Of a DNA stretch of 64,000 bases, positions 23,028 through 33,656 are shown piece by piece. Within the stretch, counting starts at the first letter, position 1, and each line of letters begins with the position of its first letter. Below the pieces are notes generated by a model. The model saw only the letters and a program-made list of their open reading frames with translations, did no database searches and was not told the origin of the DNA. This stretch comes from Tenebrio molitor. Its lineage: Eukaryota; Arthropoda; Insecta; Coleoptera; Tenebrionidae. The stretch spans positions 47,306,001 to 47,370,000 of the forward strand of contig NC_091046.1 in the NCBI RefSeq assembly GCF_963966145.1, in the 5' to 3' direction. The translations under genes were made by a program, and so were the position numbers.

Positions 23028-24341
23028 TTTGTGTTTAATGGCTTTGTGACTAGAATGTGACTGTTAACATGCAACCCTGCACCTTGTGCATACAGTTTAT
23101 CCCCCAACCACCAAAGAAATGTTATTAGTAGAGTGATCTAGAGAAGAGATTTGGGAGGCTCCATCGCCGTGATCAACACACCTCACCATCACCTCACCTG
23201 CAAGAAGGATCAACTGAACCGACTCGACTACTGCAAAGGACTTACGCCGGTCAAGACTCCCAACTCCACCTGTTCAGTCAACAAAACTAAAAGAATGGAA
23301 GGTGCAAAATAGAACCAAAATAACTGCTCCAGATGAGTAGAGCGGCGAACTAGGTTGGTAGAATCGCACTGGTCTCTGCTTCTGAAGAGGCGGAGTTAAG
23401 AACTTCTTGAAAAAAACTGACAATGCACAGTGATGAAATATCAGTGTGATTTGGTTATTTCTGGTGTTCCACAAGGTTCAGCATTAAGTTACGTTCTCTT
23501 TTGAAAAAATCCCATACAATTTATTATTTACAAACGAGTTCTTGAAAAGTTTTGGTCTAAATAAATACAAAAATGTGCTATTTTTGTCCTTTCTCATTTG
23601 CCGTAATTTCTTCACTGTGCACGGTCGTCTTAACAAGTTTATCGCACCGTTGCCGTCCACATATTTGTGAAAAGACAACGACGCGGCTGTCGTCATATTG
23701 AACAAGTTCAGAGTGTTACTCGGTAATTAACGATTATGGGGAAAGTTAAAAGAAGTCATTAAGTTCTGCCAAGAACATCAGTAATGATAAAATGAGGTGC
23801 ATCCTTAACGATTTTGTTCTACTTGCGATTGTTACTTTAGCGTGCAATTTACGGAGGCTGCTTCTGAGACCACCCGTCCTACAAATCTGACGAAAAATAA
23901 TAAGATGGACAGAACTACAACTCGTAAATATTTATGCAACAGTTTACAAACAAATGACTAAGTGGGAAATTGTAAACCGATCAACCCTGTCTAACTGTTA
24001 CTTTGTGTTGGTTAATAGCTTAGGATTACGGACTCACCATTAAATCCTGCATCTTGTCGGGAATTTGTGCAATCCAAACAAATTTCAGTTTTAGCTTAGC
24101 ATCGTGAAGATGATTGATGGTGTTTTTTTTGTCGCGGCTGTCAGCTGACGGTATCAAATGTAAAATCCCTAGATACCATCTGTCAAAAACTGGGAGGGCG
24201 CCACATTCAAACGAATCTCCTGGAATTGTCTTTTAATTAAATAAACGATTGAAACATACAAAAACAATATTACATAAAATTAGGATTCGTTTAAAAAAAA
24301 CAAAATATCAATAAAATTCAACCTAATCTAGATTTCCGCAC
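23028..24341. other. Intergenic DNA between zinc-finger gene and TGS1
   Basis: No coding exon recognised in this AT-rich stretch. It may hold upstream exons or the promoter of the zinc-finger gene and the 3' UTR of TGS1 (stop at 24342). Confidence 0.45.
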
Positions 24342-27229
24342 TTAAATTTTCTTAATGAGATCACTGTAATAGGCAGTAATTGAAACTAGATTCTTCTTCA
24401 TGAAATTCTGTTCGATTTCCACTCCCCCTCCTGGCTTCGTTTCGTCGATTAACTGCGAACAAACGTACGATTATTTGGAACAACAAATCCGCCACACTCA
24501 CTAAAAAGGCGTTGCTATTTTTTGGTAAGAACACGGCTATATTGCTGGTGATCGCCCTCCCGACTTCGAGAAGCGTCGAAATCGGAACGGGCAGTAACAT
24601 CGACTCTAAATCGTAAACAACTTCTTTCAGATAAGAGGGTCCACCCCACGGGGGACTGAAGAACACCACGTCGGCCTTGAGCCCCGGAGCCAACTGGAAA
24701 AAATCACCCACGATGAACTCTATCCGATCCGCGACTCCGTAAATTTCGGCATTGTTTCGTGCCAGTGCGATTTTTTTCGGATCGATGTCTATTGCTATAA
24801 CTGCGGAAAAAAATTAATCCAGCCTGGCGTAAAAACAACGAACGCACCTCGTTTGCACGTGAAAGCGAACTGAATCGAATTGCCCCCGGCGCCGCAAAAA
24901 CCATCCACGATGACGTCGCACTTGCACCGCTGCGCTATGTGCTTGGCGATCTGCTCCGGCGTGACGGAGTACCAACTCTCTGCAAAAAAAAGAACGTTGA
25001 CAACATCGAAAATTCTCTTCTCGGAGGTGACATGTCTGCAAAAATGTATCTGTTACCTTCATCCAGCTTGATCCCTTCGTCGAACCTGCTGAAGAGGTTG
25101 AACCTCCTGTGCCAGTACTTCCTCAGATGCACGTTCTCTTTGATCTCCGGGGGCATCACGATTTTCTTCTTGCGTTTCTTTCTTTTCGGTATGGCGTTGT
25201 CGTCGGTTTGTTCTTCGAATTTCGGCGGCGTCGTCACCAATTCGTTGCTGATTTCTTCGTCGGCCGAGCTCTGCTTGTCGTCGGAGCTGTCCGGCAGCAC
25301 GCTTTGGAACTTCACCTGAAAATCAAATCGATCAAGCACCACCCGAGACTGTTTCGAGCTTCGCTTTACTTCTTCCGCCGGGGTCGCGTCGTCGATGACG
25401 TTACCGTCGTCGTCGAAATGCACGTGTTGGGGCCTCTGGACGTAGTCCGATCGCAACTTGAGGTGGCGATTCTGCAATCGGATGTGCTTCATCTTGTAAT
25501 GTACGTATCCCGCTACTGGACTTTCCCCGTCGGAGAATTCGATTCCCATCAAGTTGAAAGCTGCTTTGATTCTTTTGCGGCAGGATTCGAAATCGCCCGC
25601 CATGTTTACGCTGAAACGCCATTTCTTCAGTCTTATTTTCCCACCGATCTGGCGGTACACACCTGTCTGTACTGTCGCCTTCCTCCACTCGGCTCCTCTT
25701 CGCTCTTTTGCCGAACGATATCGGCAACCCCATCGACACCATCTTCGTCGTCTCCTCGTCCCCGGCGCTGTCACATTCGCTCTCTACCTCGCGGGGTTCT
25801 TCCATCCTGCTGTTTTCCTCGCTGGAAAGCTTCAAATTGCTCAACAAATGACCTAAAGATTTAGCTACGCTACTGTTAACTTGAATAGGGCACTTGACGT
25901 CGTCTTTTTCGACTTTTCCTTGAAACACCTTGTGGATGTTTTTCTTGTTTTGCTTGCTCACGTGCGAGGGACTGTTTAGGTACGCATTGGCTGTGGTGGA
26001 GACGCTGCTGTCGACCTTTTCGCCTACAGCAACGTCTAAAATTTAATAAACAGCTCTTTTAAGAGGTGGATGAGTGTCTACGTACCGGATATATTGTGCT
26101 CTTTCCAGGACGCGACGAACAGTTCGTACTGCCTCAAGAACTCGTGTTCGTAATGTCTCTTCCAAAGAACGTTCCACTGATGTTGATAATCTTCCTCGTT
26201 CTCTTCGGAACTGGTGGAACTCAACGAACTTTGCACGGAACTGACCGACGAGAAGCTGTCGGAACTGTGCGAACTCTGGCTCAAATCTAGGGAAGAAATT
26301 GTCATGCGTGTGACGTTGGTCATCGAATCTACCGTTCTCAATGAGCTAACGTGAGAGCCGCATCTCGAGCTCAAGAGCTGCTCCACTTCCGTTTCGCAAT
26401 CGATGCTGACGGGAGAGAGCGGGTTCCACCCTTCGGAAACCTCCGCGTTCAGTTTATCGTCGCTTCCGGACAAATTCCTGACCAAAACCCTGTTCTTCAC
26501 GTCGTGCTCGCCCTTCCTGTCGTTCTCTTTGTTCTCGCTCGCTCGACTCTCAATCTCCAGAGCGAGAAGCTCTCGCTTTTCCGGAGGGAATCTCTCCTTA
26601 TCGGTGCTCACTTGATCCTCCGCAAATTGAAGATAGTCCGGGTTGATGTAAGCGCTGTACTTGCCGATCCACGATTCCCAGATCAACTTTTCGCCGTTGA
26701 TCGACCAGTACTTCTGCCAGTCGATGTCGATGTCGTGCTTGATGCACTCGGTCAGGTCGGCGCCGCTGTCGCTCGATTGCAGACCACGGTGGGTGCGAGG
26801 TTCGTGCGAATCACGAAGGCTGTCGTGCTCGTCGGTGGACAAGTTGTCGGTGTGAGAAGCGCTGCAGTAGCAACTGACCGTCTCCGGTTCGAACTGCTGC
26901 AAAATAAACGAACGAGACAGCTGCAGAAAACGAGAGGTGAACCGACAACTCACGTCTTGCTTGACTCTGTTCTTCTGGATGTGGGGCAAGGAACTGCACT
27001 CGCTCGAAGCTTCGTCGTCTATCAAGAGTTCTTCTTCGGAAGCGCTGAATTCGGCAGAGAACACGGTGCGTTTGAGACTGTCATCTTTGTTTCTGAAAAG
27101 AAATGCCTTTTTTGGTTATAACTGACTATTTTGTGATAAATTTTGTTTTTCATGGAATAAACAGCAGCAACGGACCCACTTTACCTACAGTTCACAGAAA
27201 ATCCCACTAGCTGATTCTGGTTTTCTCAT
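24342..27229 (-). CDS. TGS1: Trimethylguanosine synthase TGS1
   Basis: Exons, read leftward: 27189-27229, 26954-27092, 26086-26896, 25663-26035, 25057-25610, 24848-24979, 24502-24800 and 24342-24452. This gives 819 residues, or 801 if the in-frame 54-bp segment 25317-25369 region is spliced out. The enzyme adds two methyl groups to the m7G caps of snRNAs and snoRNAs. The C-terminal methyltransferase domain is clear: SWYSVTPEQIA, VDGFCGAGGN (SAM motif I), AIDIDPKKIALARNNA, then SPPWGGPSY with the catalytic-site tryptophan and proline pair, and ITAYYSDLIKKI at the end. The middle region has KYW (IDWQKYWSINGEKLIWESW) and SMGLPISFGK segments typical of the family. The first coding exon (14 codons) is tentative; the rest is well supported. 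Confidence 0.92.
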
Positions 27230-27853
27230 AATCCACAATGTAACTCATTAAATCCCCACTTTCTGCTTTTATCTCATTTTACCTGAAAATAAATCCAAAC
27301 ACCTACTTTCTTTCTGTGATATTCATTCATTTTTATTTTGAATTTCTTACGATTGTTTATGTGATTTTTTCAAGTGATATTTTGTGAGATTTGGGAGAAA
27401 TCAATGAATTTCTAGAAAAAGTAGTTTGTTATTCAACACACTGAAGGAGTCTTCCATAAAAAAGCAGTCGAAAATTCCGTAATTGAAAGGTTTGTGTCAA
27501 AATCCAATCCAATCCAGTTTTCGTTTGACTTATCTGAAGCGTTTGTGCGTGCTGGAATTCCGCTATGGAAATTACAAAATCGGTCCTTGTGATGATTTTT
27601 TGAAAGCAAATTTACCGAATGAATCAACGCTTAGAAAAAATTCTCTCGACAAACCTTACCAACCACAATGCAAGTGTAAAAACGTAAATTACGATGTTTC
27701 AAATTTGCTCTTGGAACATTAGTACATAGATGTAGAGAGATCATTTTCTCAACTAAAAGATTTATTGTCCGATTGGAGACAATCTTTAACTTAACGATAG
27801 AGAATTTAAGAAAACATCTTATTATTAGCTGTTAATAATGTTTCTTCACTATA

Positions 27854-29609
27854 CAGTGCGCCCAGGAATGTGGTAGCAACTTTTACACAAAGTGTCACAA
27901 GATGGCACTTTCGAAAAGCCAAATTTAAGGTACTATATCTTTAGAAGGTAGCGCCATTCCGCTCCACAATTTTTTGACTGGAAATTAAAAGAGATGGCAT
28001 TATCGATAAATCCTGTGAGTGTGACAAAGATAGAATCTGTCTGACTGGATACAAACATCCTTTAAAATTGTGTATACTTCTATCTTTGTCACACTTACGG
28101 GATTTACCAATAATGTCCTCTCTTTTAATTTCCAGGCAAAAAATTGTGGAGCGGAATGGCGCTACCTTCTAAAGATATAGTACCTTAGCCAAATTTGTTC
28201 AATCTTGCAACATTTAATTTTTTAATTTTTTCAAAAGAATATGTTGAGAAGGTTTTCCGAACAATTTTTACCCCCGATTTGTGCACTAAAATTTGTCGAG
28301 ATGTTGCTCGCAGGGTTCAGTTATGCATTGAGTATAATGGTGGTCAATTTGAACATTTTCAATAAAATTTAAATTTGAATGTTTTACGTTTGACAATTCT
28401 TGACATTTATTTATCTCAATTTAAATAGCGGCGTTGCCATGCATAAAAAAGGTCTCTGTAAAAAAGTGTGATCCACAGACAATTAAACATAGTAAGACTG
28501 TCTAGATCTATTCAAATTTCAGCGACGCGCGATACTAGCGACGCGCTAACGTAGGGCCGAACTAGATGTATAGTAAGTTGCATATTCCTCAATTATTGCA
28601 ATCGAATGTATAATTAGTTGCATACGGACATATTTTTTGTTTTTATTTACCTATTTTCATATTATGGTTTTATTTATTAAAAAAAAAACAAAGACAAACA
28701 ATTACCCAAACATTTTATTTCATTATTTTTAGAGTTTTCTTATAAAGGTTTGAATTTTGAAATTGTTTTTCGCTTATAACGATCCATGTAATAGATTATC
28801 TTTTCTCTGAGATTGAGTTCACAAATTTTGGTACGTTGAAAAACCTATAACACTTTGCCTGAGGATTTTGATGAATGTGCACGTTCTGGGATAACTTCAG
28901 GATCAGGAATCAGAACTTCTGTAATTTACATAGTCATTAAAATCTTCGAATTGTCTAAAAAAACTGTTATTTTGTGACACTGTGAATTTGGAACGAAAAA
29001 CTGATGGGAATGGCACGGGACACCTATAAAATCTAGTTTTTTGAGAACTTGTAGAATAATTTTCTGAAAAGTGGTCTTGCCAAGTGAGTGAATTTTGTAA
29101 TTTTGAAGAAAGTATTCCAGAAGTATCTAAAACCTTTATCCACCTTTTTTCAATTCTGAAAATAACATTTTTTGTAATAACTTTTTTTTCGAAAGTATTA
29201 CTTACCGAATACGAACTTTTTGGTCAAAAACAATTCAAACAAGTTAGTCAGGCTTCGACATCGCAGGTAGAAGAGGCTCGGAACAAGTACGAAAGTCGTT
29301 TTGGATTATTTTATCATTTTTATCATAACGAAATTGATTAGCCAATTTTTGACAATGATTAATAAAGATTTTTGAAACGAACAAATTTGATTTTTTGAAT
29401 AAATCAAATTTCCCGCTGTCAACGTAAATAGTCGATTCATCATCGACTAAATACGGTCATTTAGTTCGGCCCTACACTAGGGTTGCGCTAGCATCGTCCA
29501 CGTCTCCTAGGTTTTATATGGACTTTAACAGTCTTAATTCGTTATTGGTCTGTGGTGTGATCTTGCGGGACCAATTGAAAAACTTGCTACCACATTTCTG
29601 GGCGCTCTG
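27854..29609. mobile_element. DNA transposon with CAGTGCGCCCAG termini and TA target site
   Basis: The left end CAGTGCGCCCAGGAATGTGG and the inverted right end CCACATTTCTGGGCGCTCTG are about 33 bp long and each is flanked by TA, as for Tc1/mariner-type insertions. A second, inner inverted pair occurs: GTAGGGCCGAACTA near 28550 and TAGTTCGGCCCTAC near 29462, with TAAGACTGT further out. An 85-codon frame at 29084-29341 is unrecognised and may be a transposase remnant. The element is probably non-autonomous. It was later split by the 263-bp insertion at 27926-28188. Confidence 0.75.
27926..28188. mobile_element. Nested 263-bp MITE with 8-bp target duplication
   Basis: The ends are long inverted repeats (TAAGGTACTATATCTTTAGA at the left, its exact reverse complement at the right, continuing for over 50 bp). 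The flanks are an exact direct duplication GCCAAATT at 27918-27925 and 28189-28196. An 8-bp duplication suggests the hAT superfamily. It lies inside the larger element, so it inserted later. Confidence 0.88.
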
Positions 29610-30204
29610 TATTGTTCAGTTTATATGATAACTGATAAGTAAATGACATCACTCAAACAATAATGCTTATTAAATTTTTTAAATGCCTATTTTCGAATTT
29701 TTAATGCCTATTTTAATGAGATTTAGTGTCTAAACATCCGGGCTTTACCTATAAGCCAGACATCATACATATTTTTTATACTTTGCACCTTTTGATCCAT
29801 TTTTAAGTGAAAATTAAAAATTTTCAATTTGGGGAATTTTTGTTGTGGTTGGCAACAAATGTCATATTGTTTGGAAGATTCAAATTTCAATTATTATTAA
29901 CAGCGAAGGCAATTTTGTATGAACTGCGCCAGAAATGCGATATTAGGATTAGTCCAAGTGCCCAAGACACGTTTAATGTAACGATTAATGTTTACAACAA
30001 TTGAATATTCCACAGAAATAACTTAAATTAAAATTCGTTTTGTGTAGGCGTTTATTTTGACATTTCATTTTCGTCATGGCAAGATCAGGAATGTTAACCT
30101 TGAAAGTGTTATTTTTCGGCTTCCGTCTAGAAAATACTGATTTTCCATTCGTCTTCTAGATCGTCATGAAAATGGCACTTCCTTGCCTTGACAAGAAAAT
30201 CGAA

Positions 30205-30335
30205 ACAGGAATTTTTAATGAAAGATTTTAGGTTGGCTGCACTAAATGTCAATGTCATGAATTTTTGTACAATTTTTAAGTGTGAAATATGTTGGGCAAA
30301 TTTGTACCCTTTATCGCAAGCTGTACATTGTCTAT
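30205..30335 (+). repeat. Dispersed repeat, copy A
   Basis: From AGGAATTTTTAATGAAAGAT through TTATCGCAAGCTGTACATT this is about 80-85% identical by eye to 57049-57182 in the same orientation. The unit includes GGGCAAATTTGTA.CC.TTATCGC. It is of unknown type and no open frame is shared. Confidence 0.7.
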
Positions 30336-30486
30336 AGCAGTAGAGGCTGCGGGGGTTATCAAGCGACAGGTTAGCAATAACAGAGGACGACGACGGTTTT
30401 GAATATTTGAGGAATTGATGGACTTTTATGGTGTCAGTCGCTTCTTGGATCCTTTATCCGGTAATATTTAAACAAAAATTATATTT

Positions 30487-30556
30487 TTGCATATCGTAAT
30501 GAAAGTGGCACTTTTTTACACGAAAAATCGTAGTGAAAGTGGTACTTTTTTGCACA
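30487..30556. repeat. 35-bp tandem pair
   Basis: Two adjacent copies of a unit containing ATCGTAATGAAAGTGGCACT and TTTTTTACACG, the second reading ATCGTAGTGAAAGTGGTACT. Nearby sequence at 30665-30740 carries related pieces (ATGAAAGTC, GACTTTCAT) in both orientations. Confidence 0.65.
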
Positions 30557-30803
30557 ATTTTTTTCCATTTCCTTGGAGATGATCGTCAAAGCATACCAAT
30601 TTTTTTTTTGTAATTTTTTATACATAAATCCTTTTGAACCAAATTTCTCAACTTGTGTGTACAACACGTTATGAAAGTCTCTTTTTTTCACTTATTTGCT
30701 TATCTGCAAACTCGTGAAAAAAGTATGACTTTCATAACTAGTTGTATAAATAACTATTTGCTTTAAGTAAGTTGTCGGCCGAAAAACTTTTGTGTATTAC
30801 ACG

Positions 30804-30900
30804 GCTAGAAAATGTTTTGCAAGTGCTCGCATTTGTGGCGCCTCGGCTAAAGCCTCTGCCCCAGAAACCGTGCTTGCACTTGCAAAATGGCATTTTCTAC
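30804..30900. repeat. Long imperfect hairpin
   Basis: The left arm TAGAAAATGTTTTGCAAGTGC pairs with the right arm GCACTTGCAAAATGGCATTTTCTA with a two-base bulge. The loop is GC-rich (GGCGCCTCGGCTAAAGCC). This looks like the compact tip of a palindromic mobile element. It lies about 120 bp from the greatwall polyadenylation signal. Confidence 0.6.
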
Positions 30901-31028
30901 TAACCTTGTGATAAATCGCATTAGTGTGTTTCAGAACGCCAATTTCTATTACAGCACCCAAAACGGGTTTCGTAATGGCTTTCATACCGACGCAACGTAG
31001 AAAAAATATACTTCTTCAAAAATAAAAC

Positions 31029-31034
31029 TTTATT
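31029..31034 (-). terminator. Polyadenylation signal of greatwall
   Basis: AATAAA on the minus strand, 63 bp after the greatwall stop codon at 31097. Confidence 0.6.
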
Positions 31035-31096
31035 CTTAAATACATATAAACATTATTATGTTAACAAATTATCTGTATGGATCAGACTTAGAAACT

Positions 31097-32698
31097 CTAC
31101 AACTCGAAATTGGATATGTTAAAATTGAGCAATTCGTTTCTGGCTTGAAAGTATCCAGTGTCGGTGAGATCGTAGGGATCCGGGACGAAAGGTGGCGTCG
31201 CCTCTAACAAATTTTCCCAGTCCGTGTTTTGGAAGACGTCCAGTTTCATGACTTCCGGAGCCTTGGGTCTCTTCTCCGGATCCGGCGTCAACAAACTCTC
31301 GATAGCGTCGACTGTCTGTTTGGAGAGAGCTTCATCGTCGGTCGGCCATTCGATGTTGTGCTCCAGAATATTCTTGAAGACTTGTTGGGGGGTTTCATCA
31401 TTGAAAGGGGGAATCCCCGTGACGAACTCGTAGAAACAGACGCCCAAAGCCCACCAGTCCACCGCGCAATTGTGCCCCTTCCTGAGCAACAACTCCGGCG
31501 CGAGATAATCCGGAGTGCCGAGAATTCTCTGATCGGAACTCCACTGTCCCCTCCTCACCGATTTGGGAGTCCTGTACGGGGTCCTGGGAGTTTTCGGAGT
31601 TATCGGACTCACAATATTGTTCTCTTCCGTCTTGTTGTCCAAACTCTTTGGCAGTTCGAATCTCGTGGTTTTCAATTTGGCCTTGTTGGGTTTCTGATTG
31701 GAAACCGGCGTGGAGAACGTGACCCCTTTCGGGGGACTCGTCGACTCGACCCTCAGTATCTCCATCTCGCCGGTCAGACCGGTTTTTATGTAGGATTTTC
31801 GCGCGACTTCCGGCGTCGGAGAGCGCTGCTTCCGCTTTCTGTCGCCCCCTCGCAACTTGTAACACCCTCGCCTGCTCACGGGGGACGTCGCGCAATTCGA
31901 ATCCTCGTCCTGGGTGCTGGCGCAAGTGTGATACGAACTGGTTTCGGTCACCTGCAACGACGCTCCCTCCGCCGACAAATAGGTGACTCCCGAGAGGGCG
32001 GAGCAGCTGGCGTCGAAGCGCTTCTCCAGGTTGGCCCCCGAGTCGTCGTGCTTGCTGCTACCGTCCGCACAGGTGTACCGCGAATTCCCGGAACCGAAGC
32101 TGAGATGCGAGGTCAGACTGAGGAGCTGTCCCGGAGTTCGCGGCAACAAGTTGGGGGTGGCGTTTTCGAAGTCGGAGATTTCCAAGTCGCGATGGATCAG
32201 GACGCAGGAGAGGCCGAAATCTGTCAGTTTTACGTGGCCGTCTTTCGAGAGGAGCATGTTGTCGGGTTTTATGTCGCGATGGATTATGCTGTGGCTGTGC
32301 AAATATTGCAGAGCTAGACACACTTCGGCCACGTAAAATGTTGCCATGCTTTCGTCGAAGAAACCGTACACGCTTAGAAGAGATTTTAAGTCGCCCCCGA
32401 CCATGTAGTCCATGACGAGGTAAACAGAGGAGGCCGTTTGGAGAGTGTAATACAATTGCACACAGAAGGGGCTCTTGGTGAGAGCCAACGCGTTCCGCTC
32501 GTTCACCACTTGCGACACCATATTTTTATTCACCATCTCAGTCTTTTTCATCACTTTTATGGCGTACATCACATCCATATTAGTCTTTTTGCACCCCAAG
32601 AACACCTTACCGAAAGCTCCGCGACTTATCGGCTTGATGATGCAGAAATCGTGAATGACAGGAGCTTTCGCCCCGTTTTCACTACTTGTCATTATCAC
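31097..32698 (-). CDS. gwl: Greatwall/MASTL mitotic AGC kinase
   Basis: A single-exon 533-residue kinase. Greatwall phosphorylates ENSA/ARPP19 (endosulfine), which then inhibits PP2A-B55 and locks in mitosis. The N-lobe has the glycine loop GAFGKV (27-32) and AIK lysine (K48). The catalytic loop is HRDIKPDN (140-147) and the magnesium loop is DFG (160-162). A roughly 230-residue insertion then separates DFG from the activation segment GTPDYLAPE (394-402); this split T-loop is diagnostic of greatwall. The insertion holds TP-rich sites (ITPKTPRTPYRTPKS), likely Cdk targets, and basic stretches. At 533 residues it is much shorter than the vertebrate and fly proteins, the difference being in the insertion. 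A second methionine at codon 3 could be the start. The lack of introns is unusual in this window. Confidence 0.95.
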   Translation of the reverse strand: MIMTSSENGAKAPVIHDFCIIKPISRGAFGKVFLGCKKTNMDVMYAIKVMKKTEMVNKNMVSQVVNERNALALTKSPFCVQLYYTLQTASSVYLVMDYMVGGDLKSLLSVYGFFDESMATFYVAEVCLALQYLHSHSIIHRDIKPDNMLLSKDGHVKLTDFGLSCVLIHRDLEISDFENATPNLLPRTPGQLLSLTSHLSFGSGNSRYTCADGSSKHDDSGANLEKRFDASCSALSGVTYLSAEGASLQVTETSSYHTCASTQDEDSNCATSPVSRRGCYKLRGGDRKRKQRSPTPEVARKSYIKTGLTGEMEILRVESTSPPKGVTFSTPVSNQKPNKAKLKTTRFELPKSLDNKTEENNIVSPITPKTPRTPYRTPKSVRRGQWSSDQRILGTPDYLAPELLLRKGHNCAVDWWALGVCFYEFVTGIPPFNDETPQQVFKNILEHNIEWPTDDEALSKQTVDAIESLLTPDPEKRPKAPEVMKLDVFQNTDWENLLEATPPFVPDPYDLTDTGYFQARNELLNFNISNFEL

Positions 32699-33656
32699 CG
32701 AGACTGCGGTTACGGCGACATCGTTAATGTACCAATGTTGTGATAAATTTGATTCGAAAAAACCGTTTTCGTGTGGGACATTTAAATATGAATGGCGACC
32801 AAAAGTTCAAATTGACAGATGACAGAATAATAACCTACCTTAGAAAAACCCTGCTGCACAAACAGTAGACTTCTTTCGATTTATCGCGATTCTTCAAGTA
32901 GATTTCGGCCAATGCGTACCACGGCAACTCGCACATATTAAGGGACTTAGATTTGCATCGTTCGGGGGAGGAATTCGACGAAATTTACATGATTTACACG
33001 ATTTGCACCCACCACGACCAGGATCGCCAACATGGCTGAACTTTGACATCTGCATTTAAACTTGCAAAGTGGTAAACTGCAAACACCGAAACTCAATAAA
33101 ATCACAAAAATGGAAAACTACATTTAAATGAATAATTGTATTGTATCGTGTAACCACTGTAAACTGCAATATTGACCTTTACTGTAAAATAGTCATGTTT
33201 TCGTGCACCGATGATATTTTTGATACGTTGGTACTCTTTGTTGACTTCGTGACGTCACACAATGCGGGAGGTTTGAAAGTCTCGTTCTTCCGTGAAATAA
33301 AAATGGTGAGTTTGTAAAAATTTATTTTACACAAACACGAAGTACATAAATATAATCTAAAAAATTAACACAATTTATCCTTCTTACTAAACATATTATG
33401 TAAATTTATATTGAACGCAAGAAAATGGTTGCACATTCGTAAATGTATAAATAAGACGTTTCTCTGCATTAGTCAGTGTTAATATAAAAAAAAACAAAAT
33501 ATCAGCAGTGTATAATTATGAAATCAAAAGGTATGTTTTAAATAAACACATTCATATTTTTATTCTTAATATTGTACTACTTTATTCTGCATCATGGTAA
33601 TGTACCCTACAATAAAAAATAAATAAAAATCTGTTTTGAGTTAATCTTTTTTTGGT
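32699..33656. other. Greatwall promoter region and 3' flank of the chromodomain gene
   Basis: No recognised coding exon. There is a perfect CRE palindrome TGACGTCA at about 33250, followed at 33304 by an ATG directly joined to a consensus 5' splice site (ATG|GTGAGT). This resembles a one-codon first exon on the plus strand, but I find no downstream exon for it. The 33.3-33.65 kb part is AT-rich and presumably 3' UTR of the minus-strand gene. Confidence 0.45.

Larger units (their letters stand above)
27230..31096. other. Transposon-rich intergenic region
   Basis: No host gene recognised between TGS1 and greatwall. It contains a 1.76-kb inverted-repeat element (27854-29609) with a nested 263-bp element, a dispersed repeat (about 30205-30335), a 35-bp tandem pair (about 30487-30556) and a hairpin repeat (about 30804-30900). 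Confidence 0.6.

Noticed and set aside
22074..23060. 328-codon plus-strand frame opposite the zinc fingers
   Set aside because: It is an antisense shadow of the repetitive C2H2 gene and has no family resemblance.
31229..32317. 362-codon plus-strand frame opposite greatwall
   Set aside because: Antisense shadow; the kinase motifs on the minus strand are unambiguous.
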